DNA of 64,000 bases from Albula goreensis (Eukaryota > Chordata > Actinopteri > Albuliformes > Albulidae), in the NCBI GenBank assembly GCA_022829145.1, contig CM040748.1, positions 1,721,501 to 1,785,500 of the forward strand, in the 5' to 3' direction. Shown here piece after piece: positions 32,973 through 45,282 of this stretch. The notes below the pieces were generated by a model that had not been told where the DNA came from, did no database searches, and was given only the letters and a program-made list of their open reading frames with translations. A program made the translations under genes and the position numbers. The number at the start of each line of letters is the position of its first letter. Position 1 is the stretch's first letter.

Positions 32973-33258
32973 GAGGGCCGGGGCTGGGGCTGGGGCTGGA
33001 GGTTGGGGCCAGGGGTGGGTGTGGGGCTGGAGGTTGGGGCTGGGGTTGGGGCTGGGGTGGGTGTGGGGCTGGAGGTTGGGGCTGGGGTGGGTGTGGGGCT
33101 GGAGGTTGGGGTTGGGGCTGGGGTTGGGGCTGGGGCTGGAGGTTGGGGCTGGGGTGGGTGTGGGGCTGGAGGTTGGGGTTGGGGCTGGGGTTGGGGCTGG
33201 GGCTGGAGGTTGGGGCTGGGGTGGGTGTGGGGCTGGAGGTTGGGGCTGGAGCTGGAGC
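32973..33258. repeat. G-rich minisatellite (GGGGCTGG/GGGGTTGG)
   Basis: About 285 bp of GGGGCT, GGAGGTT and GGGGTGGGTGT blocks in short-period higher-order units. It carries dozens of G3-4 runs on the plus strand. The minus strand reads as a Pro/Gln/Asn-rich open frame that is a by-product of the repeat. Confidence 0.95.
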
Positions 33259-35830
33259 AGTGTGATTCCTCCATGCAGGCAGGGCTCCAGGGAGCTGAAT
33301 GCGCACACAGGCTCAGTGTCTGTGCTGATATGAGACAGCACTCTGCAGAAACAAAGGGTCTTTGTGCAAGCCCAGGCCGGTCCCTCAGTGAGAGCGGGAA
33401 GGCCCCGGTGGCAGAGGGGGAAACAGACAGGGAGTGGAGCTGGCTGGCTGTAATGGAGGAGCTCTCTGGTGAAGGGGGAAAGGGCTGGAGCAGGACAGCA
33501 GTCCTCCGGGCCTAGCCAGGGCTACATATGCCCCTGCTGATAAGACTGAAATGCAGAATATGGGTCCTGTGCTTCCTCAGCAGGTCCACCAGCAGGTGCT
33601 CACAAACAGCGGAGCCTGGACCCTGTAACACAGGCCTGGATAACATCAACATTAACTCTGAGTCACAGTTACAAGGAAAGCATTCACTTTTTCCACACAG
33701 ACATATAGTAGTGAGTTCCACAAACTGCAGTACATTAGTCAAGCTGTGTATGTGAAGGAAACAAACTCTTGCCTATTTGTCGCTAGTTCAAGGCACATTT
33801 GGACCTACTCAGGCATTAGGAATTGCAGGTTCTAGTATCCTTTCTCATCATGATTGTCAGTGTGTGCCTCTGTGGTTGGATCTCTGAGAATTCCATGCTC
33901 TGTGATTGGCTGAGCCCTGTCTGGGAGAGGGTGGGGCTCAGATAGCATTCTCTTCCCTGCATTCCTTCCTGCTAACAGTGCGACAGGTGCTTACGGGTGA
34001 CCAGTTGCCCTCAGTGAGAGATGCAGCACTTTCCATGAAATTGGTATGTGCCCTTCAATAGTATTGTAAAGACAACGAAAGGGATGAAAATGTTGCATTG
34101 TGAAGTAAAAACCTCCCACTAACTGTGTGTGTGCAGGCAGTAGAAGAGAACTCTGAGTTAGCCTCAAAATGACTTTCAATGATATAAGCCCGAGTGTAAG
34201 TGCTCTCTAGAGGAAATTGATTTCTCCCAAGCAACCATCCCGAGCTACACCCTAAAATCCTCCCATAATTCCTCCTTCCCTCCACCTGGATCAGAGATCA
34301 GCAGGTAACCTGATCGTGTGGTTGGTTGAGCACTGGCCAATGAGAGCCACAGAGCACAGGATAGTTGGGTAATTGTAGCGAGTGGACTGAGTGCTACGTG
34401 TTTGAATAGATCGCCAGTTTACGCCCACTTTGCGTTCAGCATGTTTCCAGGCACCGTGTCAGCGTCCTGTTGTTTTTATATTGTGACTCATAACTAAGCT
34501 GCATAATGAATTGCTTGTCAGGAACAATAAAGTGTTATTGAACTGAACTAAATCAGGACGAGTGCCGTAAACCGCACCGAGCTGGGCTCAGGTGTGACAG
34601 ATTTTTCCGATGTCGCCGTGCTGGGGCGATTTCGCTCTCGGCTGCCAGTTAGTCGCTCTTAACGATGCGTGGCACGTCCACACCTCTTCATTTGCTGAGA
34701 GTTCTTCTCTTCCTCTCCGCTAATGTGGCCCACAGTCGTGCTGTTCTTGGAAAATGGCTCCATTATCGTTTTACCCAGCCCGTAATGGCATGCAGACGAG
34801 CCCCCAACAAAGGCAGCTCGCGAAGCCGGGGCGCTGCGTGATTGACGGCTTAAAATAAGTACCTTCAGCTGTCATTTCTCCAGGAAAAGCCTATTGACAA
34901 GACAACAAGCAGCCCTAAATCAGAGCTCAGAACTGGCTCTGGCAAACTTTCAGGGAATGTGAGGGACTGGAGATTAAATGTGAAATTACAAAGACCTGTG
35001 CCGGTCTCTCAGCTCAAAGTCTCAAAGCATTTTTTTTTCTGTTAATCAGATGAAGTTGCCCCTCTGGTGTTTGAAGAAGCAATACTATCGGGAAGCTTCG
35101 ATTATGTCACATTACTTATTCCTATAATCTCCTGAGTGGAAGGGAAATAAGACATCCAAAAATATCACAACAAAATTAATAAGCATTATGAATGAATATT
35201 AAGTAGTTCATGAGCCATTGGATACATTTATTGTAAACTATTAAAAACCATCACTGGTACATTACAAAAAGTCGTTAAGAGCTGTAATTTTAGAACATGC
35301 CATACTTCATTTTAAACTGCAGAGCCACCACTTCATGTTCATTCTGTTTGGTGTGACAGGGTTTATATTCAGCTGTGCCAAAAACTTAAATAGACTGAGA
35401 AAAAACTTGTGATCACAACTTCAAAACTTAACAATTCATAGAGGATGAAAAGAAGGCAAATCCAGCCTACTGCCCCTGACGGTTTGACATGCAGGAAGCT
35501 GGGGCAGAGCGAGGGCGGGAGGGAGGGAGGGAGGGGAGAGCGAGTGAAAGGAGGGTTGTTTGTCGAGGCAGCATTAGTTATTTCTTTATTAAGGTGTGAT
35601 AGGGGTGTCTATTCTAAGGCTTGTTTATGAAGTTGCTGGGGGTTCACAGCAGGGACTGTTTGTCTCCACCTGCTCCATGTGACCGGCGCAGTGCATGGTG
35701 CCTTTCCAGCTGGTTCTCTAATATGGAAAAACCCCACACCCACCAGGACACATCACTCCACTGAGTCACTCCATCACCCGCCTGCGCCCCCTGCTGGCCC
35801 AAACAGGCTGGCCGGCAACACATTGGCCTA
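33259..35830. other. Intergenic, no gene recognised
   Basis: No conserved coding frame. A GGGA/GGGAGG-rich purine patch lies at 35515-35545 and a strong CTCF-like site at 35782-35799. Confidence 0.6.
35782..35799 (-). promoter_or_regulatory. Strong CTCF-like site
   Basis: The minus strand reads GGCCAGCAGGGGGCGCAG, essentially the full CTCF consensus. The strongest such match in the window. Confidence 0.55.
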
Positions 35831-36540
35831 ACACGCTACTGAGATAGCGATTACAGAAGCAAAACACGCCACTGAAACAGTTATTACACAAGCAAAACAT
35901 GCCACTGAAATAGATATTACACAAGCAAACACTTCACTAAGATAGTTTTTACACAAGAAAAGTGTTCACTAAGATAGTTATTACACAAGCAAACATTTCA
36001 CTGAGATAGTAATTACACAAGCACACACTTCACTGAGATAGTTATTACACAAGCAAACACGTCACTGTGATAGTTATTACACAAGCACACACTTCACTGT
36101 GATAGTTATTACACAAGCACACACTTCACTGAGATAGTTATTACACAAGCAAACACGTCACTGTGATAGTTATTACACAAGCACACACTTCACTGTGATA
36201 GTTATTACACAAGCACACACTTCACTGAGATAGTTATTACACAAGCACACACTTCACTGTGATAGTTATTACACAAGCAAACACTTCACTGAGATAGTTA
36301 TTACACAAGCACACACTTCACTGAGATAGTTATTACACAAGCACACACTTCACTGAGATAGTTATTACACAAGCACACACTTCACTGAGATAGTTATTAC
36401 ACAAGCACACACTTCACTGAGATAGTTATTACACAAGCACACACTTCACTGAGATAGTTATTACACAAGCACACACTTCACTGAGATAGTTATTACACAA
36501 GCAAACACTTCACCGTGATAGTTATTACACAAGCACACAC
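35831..36540. repeat. 32-bp minisatellite, about 22 copies
   Basis: Unit ACTTCACTGAGATAGTTATT plus ACACAAGCACAC. The first copies (35831-36000) are divergent and the later ones nearly identical, alternating GAGATAG and GTGATAG types in a partly regular order. Confidence 0.96.
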
Positions 36541-36949
36541 ATACATGCATTAATGTCCTCTACTGTCATATTGTTTTGTAGAGTAATCAGACATTTAGAG
36601 TGAGCGATATTTGCTCCTGTGGGGGGGATGGAAATGTTGCATGCATACAGTCATCAGGGACCTGTATCCACAGACATCCCAGTTAATAATCAATCCAACA
36701 TTAGACCCAAGACACCAGCAGCACTTACTGGTCCCAAAGCACTTCTGTATTTACACTTACACCTTTCAAAATCCACTGTTTACTGGTGTGTCCCTCCTCA
36801 GATCAAAAATAAACACACTCATAAACTCAAAAACGTACTCTGACTGTTTCAGTATCCTGGCTCTCCACCAGCAGATGTTTACTGTTTCAGCCATACATCT
36901 GTGGCCAAAAATGCCTTTTAGCCTGATGGACTGCCTTTATATAGTAGAG

Positions 36950-36972
36950 AATATATATATATATATATATAT
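36950..36972. repeat. (AT)n microsatellite
   Basis: About eleven AT units. Confidence 0.95.
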
Positions 36973-37081
36973 GTACCACTGATTATAGCGATAATGTACC
37001 ACTGACAGGCTGACAGGGGTTACAGTTAAAGTCCCCCATTATCTTGTTAATGCCATTAGATGAGGCATTAGCACAGAGGTG

Positions 37082-37121
37082 TGACAGTGACCAGTGACCT
37101 GTGACCAGTGACCCTTGACCT
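37082..37121 (-). promoter_or_regulatory. Tandem nuclear-receptor half-sites with DR1 spacing
   Basis: TGAC occurs at 37082, 37088, 37095, 37102, 37109 and 37116. The last five are 7 bp apart, giving hexamers TGACCA, TGACCT, TGACCA, TGACCC and TGACCT with one-base spacers. On the minus strand 37109-37121 reads AGGTCAAGGGTCA, a textbook DR1 element (PPAR/RXR or HNF4 type). Function is unproven. Confidence 0.5.
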
Positions 37122-37126
37122 TCAAG

Positions 37127-37281
37127 GTGGCGGGTGGGTGGAGGCGGGCGGAGGGCCAGCGTAGCCGAGTGTCCGAGCGGGCGGGTGGAGGTGGGTGTCC
37201 GAGCGGGCGGGTGGAGGTGGGCGGAGGGCCAGCCTGGTCAAGTGTCTGAGCGGGCGGGTGGAAGGGCCGGCCTGGCTGAGA
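37127..37281. repeat. GC-rich minisatellite
   Basis: Recurring GAGCGGGCGGGTGGAGGTGG and GGCGGAGGGCCAGC blocks, about 3-4 imperfect copies, directly right of the half-site cluster. Confidence 0.85.
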
Positions 37282-37969
37282 GAGGCTCCTGGTCCCCAGA
37301 TGGTACTCCCTCTCTAGGGGCAGATGGCAGGAGAAGTGGCATGACCGTGCCAAGGAGTGATGGTGTATGCTGAGCTTTAATTCAAAACCTCAACAGCTGG
37401 TCCCCTCGGAAAACAAGGGGCACGTGGCCTGGCTGTGGGAGGGCGAACGTGTCGCGGTCACAGTCCTACGCGGGAGCCATGGCGACAGGGTCCTCAGAGC
37501 TCCATCAGCTTCTTATGGTGGAATCAACAACAGGAGTCCTGCTGAGCTACTTCATGAACGCTGAGCTGGACCACAGTAAATAATTTACCGTTCAGGTAAT
37601 TATTTGTTGAATTGTTTGACACCCCTTACTTTCAGAGACACTTCCCTTAATTCATATTCTATTGAGTCAGAGGAAATTATGCTAATCACAGCAGTAAACA
37701 AGAAAAACAAACAAGCGAAGAAAGCATTGCAATAATTTAAACACAAACTTGCGCCAAATGTCAAGCATCATTTGTAAAGGAATGACAAACACAACAACTT
37801 GTGTTGTTGCCATGACAAAGTTTCTGGAGACCAAGTACAAGATATTTACAGCCTCATTTCCCAGCGCGCTTACCCTGATTAAAATTCTCTTTCATGAGGC
37901 TGAGTGACCCAACAGATGGTTTTTTTTGGGGGAGAAAATAGAAATATTTATTCACTCCCATCTTCAGAA

Positions 37970-37996
37970 AAATAAATAAATAAATAAATAAATAAA
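37970..37996. repeat. (AAAT)n microsatellite
   Basis: Six to seven tetranucleotide units. Confidence 0.95.
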
Positions 37997-40195
37997 ACAA
38001 GAGCGAGCTTCCCCTCTGCCTATTCCACACCCATTCATCACACATCAAAAACTCTCTCAACTGCATGAGCGCAGCGGACAGAACTTCAGCGGGGTCGTCA
38101 TGGGAACAGTGGCGGTCACCCCCAGACACATCGATTCTCTTTTGTTCAAACCAAACTTGGCTCAACAACCTGCATCATCCTCAAATCCAGGTGAGCAGCT
38201 GTCAGAGACATGCGATATTGAATGCATCCTGTGTGTTAAACTTGCTGTCTTACACGAGCATTCCCGTTGCGTTGCGACCATGGAAATAACCCATGCACAA
38301 GCTGCATTCATAAATGGTCTGAATAACCACACAATTCATCATTTTATCTGAATGAACACGTATATCAGTACAGCAGTACAGCAGTACAATGTGTAACAGT
38401 GAATCCCTCAGTCTAATGCATGTGCATGATGTCCTTGCTAGGAAAGCCTTATGAGACAAATGACCATGTGCAATGTCCAGTGCAATGGAGCTCCTTATAT
38501 GGGCAGGTGTGGGAGTGTCTGTGGGCGGGGCTTACTGTCAGAAGCACTCTGTGGATCAAATTCCTTAGCTGTTCTTCCTCTTCACTGGGATGTCATTTTT
38601 GTTGTGCTGAGGCCGACACAAGGGAAAACATTTCCGATCTCTTATTGAACTGATGCACCGCGCAGATACTGCCTGTGCTTAGTGGCCAGCAGAGGCCACT
38701 AGAGAGCAATGAGCCGAGAGTCTGGACAGGCTTGACCTGGTGCCCAGAGAGGCTGAGTCTATTGCAGCCTCTTGTTAACGCACGCTTTCGTCTTTGGTCT
38801 ACTGTACTGGAAAAAAAGAGTGTGAAAAATGGATACAGGTTCCTCTACAGTTTAGAGACTAAGAACAGAAATACTTGCCCATGTACAAATTCCACCCACT
38901 TTAAACAAAAAAATGACAAAAAAGACCAACCTCCATTAAGTTAATATCACACAGAAAACTGCTGTTGTTAAAAGTACCAACCTTTGCTATTCTGGGCATA
39001 CCTGTGAATGTTGCTTTTTTGGGGCTGAGAAAATTCTCAGTGTGTTACTGATTTAACAGGCTTCTCAAGTGCTAAAAGACCCCAATGAATCACTAAGTGA
39101 CAGATTCTCACACAGGACAAACCGATTGTTCTGAGAATTTGACTCACTTAAAAGCTTTCATCAACGCTGAGGAGTTTGAGTCCAGTCCCAGATCAGCGCC
39201 AGTCTGAGAATATGTTTATTTATGGCAAGGCACTGGACTCAGACTGAAACTTATGAAAATGAATGCTTATTATATCACCCAAAAATATTCATTGCATTTG
39301 CTCAGGAATATCTACTGCAGAGCCTACCCAATATAAATATTTATACCAAATATCAAAATATTTAACTTTCAAGAAACATTGTAACATGAAATCACTTTAA
39401 ACTGTATTGCTTGGAAACTAAATGTATATGCCTGAAGTTCCTCCAGGAGAAATTAAGTTATACTGTTTTATTGTATATAAATCATGCTTGTTGACTTGGA
39501 TATGCATAAGAAATGAGTGTAACGGGAATGCAGCTGACATTTTTCTCCTGTGTTGTGTCCTGAAGAGGCAGCTGACTTTATCTCCCAACCTATATAATGT
39601 TGCCAAATCTGGCGGTGTGGCAGGGCAGGGTTTCGGTAAAATGGGTCACCGCTCAGCCCTCTCTGAGACGGGAGATTTGAGCAGGACTGGGAGAAGTTAT
39701 CTTGTGTGATGCTAGCTGCAATGCTACATCGATGTTGGAAAGCAGTGCCGGTGGAGCCCGTCAGAGCGGAGGCTGTGGCTCAGCTCTCATTAGCAGCGTG
39801 GCTGAGTCTGTGGGAGGAATGTGTGCTGAAGGTACTCACAGGACAGGCCTCTCCTCTCTCTGTGCCTCCGGCGCTACACTCCTGCGCTCTAAAGCATCGG
39901 TTTGGGCAGACAGGTGACAGCACTGCCTGCAGCTAGCCCAAACCGGCGCTGTTCCCTCAGGCCCCGTGGGGTCCCTACGCAGTCCGGGACCCATTACGGT
40001 GTAGTTCCAACCCTTCAACGGGGCGCATAACGCAGAATTTTGAGAGTCGGGCACTGCGCGCTCCAACAGTGTGGGCGCGTGTAGACCAGTCAATTAAGAC
40101 ACATCGTGCAAACTTGCAGCAGGATGTTGAACTGAAAAATAAACGTTCATTGAGCTAACATGCCTAATGATGCACTCAGCTGCAAGAGCAGAAAC

Positions 40196-40381
40196 GCAGA
40201 GTCAGAGGAGAGCAGGGAGAGAGAGAGAACAGCACTCAATGCAGAGTCACAGAGGAGAGCAGGGAGAGAGAGAGAACAGCACTCAATGCAGAGTCACAGA
40301 GGAGAGCAGGGAGAGAGAGAGAACAGCTCTCAATGCAGAGTCACAGAGGAGAGCAGGGAGAGAGAGAGAACAGCACTCTGG
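40196..40381. repeat. 47-bp minisatellite, 4 copies
   Basis: Unit GAGTCACAGAGGAGAGCAGG plus GAGAGAGAGAGAACAGCACT and CAATGCA. Copies are almost identical, so the array is probably recent. Confidence 0.95.
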
Positions 40382-40597
40382 CCAGCAGGTTTGGATGAAG
40401 ATCAAAGATTCCTTCAACAACTGCAGAAAAATCACACTTGCTAGGACACCGATACTCCAATAATAGTGTGTTTTAATCTATGCCTTTATATTGAATGTAT
40501 TCAACTGTATCTCTTTTAATGCCTTTTTTAATAATATGTTTGTCTCTTGTGATTATGACAATGTTCAATGGCAAATTCTGAGCACCTCATTAAATGT

Positions 40598-40825
40598 CAT
40601 CATATTGCATATTCATCGTATAGTCAACATATCGTACAGTCATCATATCGAATAGTCATATCGTATAGTCATCATATCCTATTCTCATATCGTATAGTCA
40701 ACATATCGTACAGTCATCATATCGAATAGTCATATCGTATATTTATCATATCGTACAGTCATCATATCGTATATTCATATCGTATATTTATCATATTGTA
40801 TATTCATTATATCGTACAGTCATCA
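40598..40825. repeat. AT-rich short tandem array (CATCATATCGTACAGT)
   Basis: About 14 imperfect 11-16-bp units of the type CATCATATCGTACAGT, CATATCGTATAGT and CAACATATCGTA. The CG dinucleotide in each unit is unusual for such AT-rich DNA. Confidence 0.9.
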
Positions 40826-41446
40826 CACTGTCAGAGCAGACACAGAGAGGGCAAGGCGTGATGCTGAATTCATGATGTTTTTTCTTGTCCGAAACAAACC
40901 TGTGCACAGAACAGAATGTGCTAAACGGTCCGGTCTGAGCGCTGAGTGATGACACCGCTTGTCTGCTACGTGTGAAAGTCTGATGTTCACAAGGAGCACT
41001 TAGACTGAACCTGTTATAGACTGATCTCAGCGAAGTAACTCGAGTCAGGGACTGTCTCTCCACCCCTACACTACGTGTACACGGCCCCCAGAACAACCAG
41101 CACAACAGGAAGTATTCCCACACCGCTTTGCTCCTTATATTTGACAATGAAAGGTAATTTTCATCCTCTAGGATTTGGCTTTGCATTGCTACATTGTTTG
41201 CTTTCCAGATGAAAATCACAGATGTGTTTGTAGGAGGAAACCATGGGGGGAAAGATCACATATTTACCCACTGAAAAGGAGAAGAAAGTTAAGTGTAATC
41301 TTTAAAAAATATATTTTTTTTCTGGTTATGTTGAAGGCAGTCGAAAACCGTCTAGTGTCCCTGTTGATACCCAGCTGTGTGATTTTCTTCTGGTAGCAAA
41401 GCACTCATTTTTGAGAGAGAACACTCCAGAGATAAGATGAGAGCGT

Positions 41447-41468
41447 GGGGTGGGGGGGGGGGGGGGGG
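41447..41468. repeat. G-run (G4TG17)
   Basis: GGGG T followed by 17 G. A second long G stretch lies at 50351-50376. Confidence 0.9.
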
Positions 41469-42917
41469 CGTTGTGTTAAGCTCACGGTATCTGAGCAGAA
41501 GTAAACTGCCTGTCAGAGATGACAGCCCTCATCTTCAGCACCAGCTCTCAAATCATTCTTCACATCACTGATACAGGTGGGATGTGGTCCCGGTTAGCCT
41601 CGTTCCGGGTTTCTCATTCACCCTCCGTAGCGAGTGAGGTTAGGCTAGCGGGACAAACGCTTTGCTGCGTGACAGTGGCAGGCCGCTCTCAGCGCTGCAG
41701 TGGGCAGAGGAGACGGGGGGTGGGTGGGGGGAGGTCAGATCAGATCGATACGCTTTCATCTGGCCCCACCAGGGATCCCCCTGTACACTGATCCAGGATC
41801 AGCCCAGCACTTAACCTTGACTTTCCTGTAAACAGCCGCTGCTGCGAACCTCAATACAACGACGAGCTCCGCAGAAATGAGGCTTCAATGGCCTGAGGCG
41901 ACATGAAGGCGAAAAACAAAAGAGTAATATCTTAGGAGACTCACAGACCACCGCCCCCCCCCAGTTTAGGATTACACAATGTCACCCTGGAGAAATCTGT
42001 AACAATCCCCAGTCACCACTGCAGTGAGGAAAAGAGAGGGGGGAGACTGAAAGATGAAATGATTCCTTGAAAAGATTAAAGGCTGACTGGTTCAGGGATG
42101 ACCCTTTACCCCAGATAACCCCCACCCCTCACCATCACCCCCACCCCCATGCCCACTCATACCGGCCACCATTATAAACGCTATCAGCAGACTCACAACT
42201 CAGCCTCACCATCAAATGAGAGGCAGTCGATAGTTTCTAAAAAGAGCAGCCAGCTCAGTGTCTCCCATAATAGAAAGAGAAAGAGAAGACGACGGAGTGA
42301 GAGACAGCGGCGTGGCTGGGGGTGGGGGTGGGGGGAAGAAATGAGTTTGTCAGAACGTGTCTGTCAGACAAACAGCATACGATAGCTGTCACCCTGGAGA
42401 GTTCCCTCACCGCCGTGAAAAATATTAAATTATCGGATGGTGATAATTACCCATGCAGCGGACAATTGAACCCCCCCCCCGTTTAAAAAGCTCCAGTTTG
42501 CTTCCAGATGGCCCGAATGTGAGGTGCACAAAATCAATATGTTCCCGGTCCTCTGCAACCTTTCCAAACTGCCATGTCATCCCCAAATGGAGGATGACAT
42601 TTGGTTACGTGAGACCTGCGGTGGAACACCTGCTGTTGCGGCCGTCTCTTACTCCGCTAAAACATCCGCCGCGCCCCTGTCTGCCACCTTGCTCCCCCTC
42701 GCTGAGCAATTTCTTCACGAATTCCTTTGAGAGAATCCGAGGGAAAGCGACACAGTTATGACGCGTTTAGTCGAGAACACGGATTTACAGTCATGCTGTA
42801 CCACCTTACCCTCCTCACTGTGCAAACCTCATACAGGAGCTTAGATTGACAGCATTAGCGACAGTTAAATGCAATGAAATCACATGTATGAATGAAACAG
42901 ATCTCTTTTAATGATGT

Positions 42918-42923
42918 TTTATT
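42918..42923 (-). terminator. Candidate distal cpped1 polyadenylation signal
   Basis: AATAAA on the minus strand, with ATTAAA a few bases further on. It is the last canonical signal before the intergenic region. Confidence 0.45.
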
Positions 42924-43790
42924 TGAAAAATGAATGCAATACATACTCTATAAAATTTTGACAAAAATAATATGAATAAGTTTCTCTGGGCCAAGATGAA
43001 ACTGCAATTATGACAGTCAAAAAGTCCCAAACATTAATGCTCTAAATTGTCTTTACAGATAGCATCACCAAAAATCATTCAACATGGTGGGAATCTAACA
43101 GAGCACTGTGTTCACAGATCTCAGGATCAGAATATAAAAATAAACCAGAGAGGATACAGAATTGTTCAATCTAGTTAATCCTTAATACTGCAATCTTAAC
43201 AAACCACTGTTCAGGTCTCGTGTTGACAGAAGATGGAGAGCTTTTAAAGTTGAAGTTAAATCGGTGTGGAATGGGGGCAGGGCACTCACATTTGGAAATC
43301 CAGCATTCAGACGAGCTTTCCCGAATCGAGATCGCCCAAACTTGGCTCTGTACTGTGTCCATGGTGATCCCGGCCTCCTCGTTTTACTGCCTACAATGGT
43401 ACAGGGGGCAGAATCACCACACACACAATGCAGCGCCTAGCTGGCGCTATTAACAGCTGCACACTGGTCTAAAGGCCCGTGTTTGCGGTCTCACGTAATC
43501 TGATCATTAATGTTATTCATATGTCCAATGCCCATCTGAAAAAATAACTAACAAAAACAATTCAACAAGTAACCTGAGAGGATTTTAAATATCCTTTACC
43601 AGCTGATGAGAGGAGCTCTAGATAAATGAAGAGGAGGCTTACTGGGTTTGTGTCTATATCAGCTACTGTACTGACACACACTGCACATTTTTATCACAAT
43701 GTAGAAGGTTGGGAGAGGACACTTTACAGCACTACAGTGCAGCTGGGCAGTGGGGTGAATGTGTTAACCATCGAGTGGAATGACCCTGAC

Positions 43791-43812
43791 GATGATGATG
43801 ATGATGATGATG
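43791..43812. repeat. (GAT)n microsatellite in the probable cpped1 3' UTR
   Basis: Seven GAT units on the plus strand, about 120-140 nt past the cpped1 stop. Confidence 0.95.
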
Positions 43813-43928
43813 AAGACGAGGCTAGTGTGTTTTTATTATTATTAATGTTTAGTGTAGGTACTGGCTCTCGGTGGACAGGCAGCTCTCTGACCAGGCAGAA
43901 TGCCCCTGACTGAGGTCCCGCATGGACT

Positions 43929-44155
43929 TCAGGCTTCCAGAAGTTTCTTCAGGTCCTCGTCCAGCCCGTGCTGGCTCAGATGATCCAGGCTGCAGTAGCG
44001 GTGGACCACTTTGCCGCCGGTCACGACCACCACTCTCACACCATGGGGGTCGCTCCCCAGCTGGCAGCCGATGGCCGAGCTCACCACCATGTCCATGTCA
44101 TCGTGAAAACCCCCCGCATTTCGGTGGTAGTGCCCGGAGAAAACCGCCTTCACTC
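43929..44155 (-). CDS. cpped1: CPPED1 metallophosphoesterase, last coding exon (partial gene)
   Basis: Acceptor TTGGTGTAG|GAGTG and stop TGA at 43931-43929; 74 residues plus a split Gly codon. It encodes [35 protein letters not shown] and [17 protein letters not shown], matching residues of about 240 to the end of human CPPED1 (314 aa). SGHYHRN is the C-terminal GHxH metal-binding motif of calcineurin-like phosphoesterases. CPPED1 (CSTP1) is a cytosolic phosphatase reported to dephosphorylate AKT1 at Ser473. The upstream exons, with the N-terminal metal motifs and the QHIPLF stretch, were not found in the window and must lie beyond its right edge, so the last intron is at least 19.8 kb. Assignment by remembered human sequence; very secure. 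Confidence 0.95.
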
Positions 44156-45282
44156 CTACACCAAAGAGAGAGAGAGATGGAGAGTAAATGTAACGTAACA
44201 ACAACGATGAAACCTTTTTTTCACTGCCTAAGTTCATCAAAAGGTGCAGAAAGACTAAGGGAGAATGTGATTGGTTAAGGTAGTTCATATGCTCCAATCA
44301 CAAATCATGTCACTGTACTGCATGAGGAAATAACATGTGGTAAAGTCTTTGATAAATTGACCCCTATGATTATATAGAAACATGATAGCATGTGATTTAG
44401 GGGCATTCGCTGCTTGACAGATCTGGTTTTATATCTGTGGTACATGGTTAGCCATACTTAAAAATGACATTTCTTTCCAGTGAATCAATAACATACAATC
44501 ACAGCTATATGCATGATGTGAAGTCATGGTGCTCAGTGATGGCAGTATTAGGAAACCAGAAGCATAAGATAAGTGTAAGAGCAATGTAAGATAACAAAGA
44601 TCCACAACGGCCATTCTCCATAACAATAAGGTCAAATATTTAATACCTGTGTGGACAAGAACTTGGACCACCAAAATGAGGTCACATCCCATTTAGCCTG
44701 GTCTGTGTTCATTCACATCACTATTCCATCACAGTCACCGAAAGGAAGAGCCCAAGCTTGTGACAAGAAATATATTTGTTTAGTAGAACAACACTGTCTG
44801 TATTGTGTTCTGCAAAACAATAACATATTCAGCTAATTTGCATATTCCCATCAGAGCTGAATGTTTTGTCTGCCATTCTGACCTTTCTTCCTTCAACGGC
44901 ACATCAAAGCACCAAAGAAAATAAGCCAGATCTTCCAGACGCCGAGATGTATTTATAGTGAAAAAACCATGTCAGACACTCAAACATGGTGATTACTTGT
45001 GCTTCCAGTATGCTGCTACATAGCGTACATTTTCACAAATCTTCATAAAGATTTAAAATGTCCAGGGAAACGATGGTGCTCTTTTCCTTTAAAAACAAAA
45101 TCTGAGAAAATGGAAGAAGTTTAGGGAACTACTGGCTTTATTTATAGAAGAGAAAAAATACATGGGAACTTTTTTTTCATGGATGAAATTTCTTTGCAAT
45201 TTATTCTCCATTATGCAACTCGTCATTATCACGATGACTTCCATCTGTCCCCTGGAGCAGGATGAAGACTTAGAGCCGCTCA

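Larger units (their letters stand above)
37282..42917. other. Intergenic region left of cpped1, repeats only
   Basis: No recognisable gene. It holds the 47-bp array (40196-40381), the AT-rich array (40598-40825), (AAAT)n at 37970-37996, and a G4-T-G17 run at 41447-41468. Confidence 0.6.
42918..43928 (-). other. cpped1 3' UTR (probable)
   Basis: AT-rich sequence after the cpped1 stop. Two minus-strand AATAAA signals bracket the options: 43832-43837 (about 90 nt after the stop) and 42918-42923 (about 1 kb after it, with ATTAAA close by at 42907-42912). The longer UTR would include a (GAT)7 run at 43791-43812 and a small GC-rich hairpin, AGCGCC TAGCT GGCGCT, at 43432-43448. Which signal is used cannot be told. 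Confidence 0.5.

Noticed and set aside
32860-33515. Pro/Gln/Asn-rich (minus) and Gly/Val-rich (plus) open frames of 100-170 codons
   Set aside because: Both strands and several frames are open across the same G-rich array; this is low-complexity repeat, not a gene.
22600-42917. A hidden shisa9 or other protein-coding gene between ercc4 and cpped1
   Set aside because: Reading the open frames on both strands gave no conserved domain, signal peptide plus cysteine pattern, or consistent exon set.
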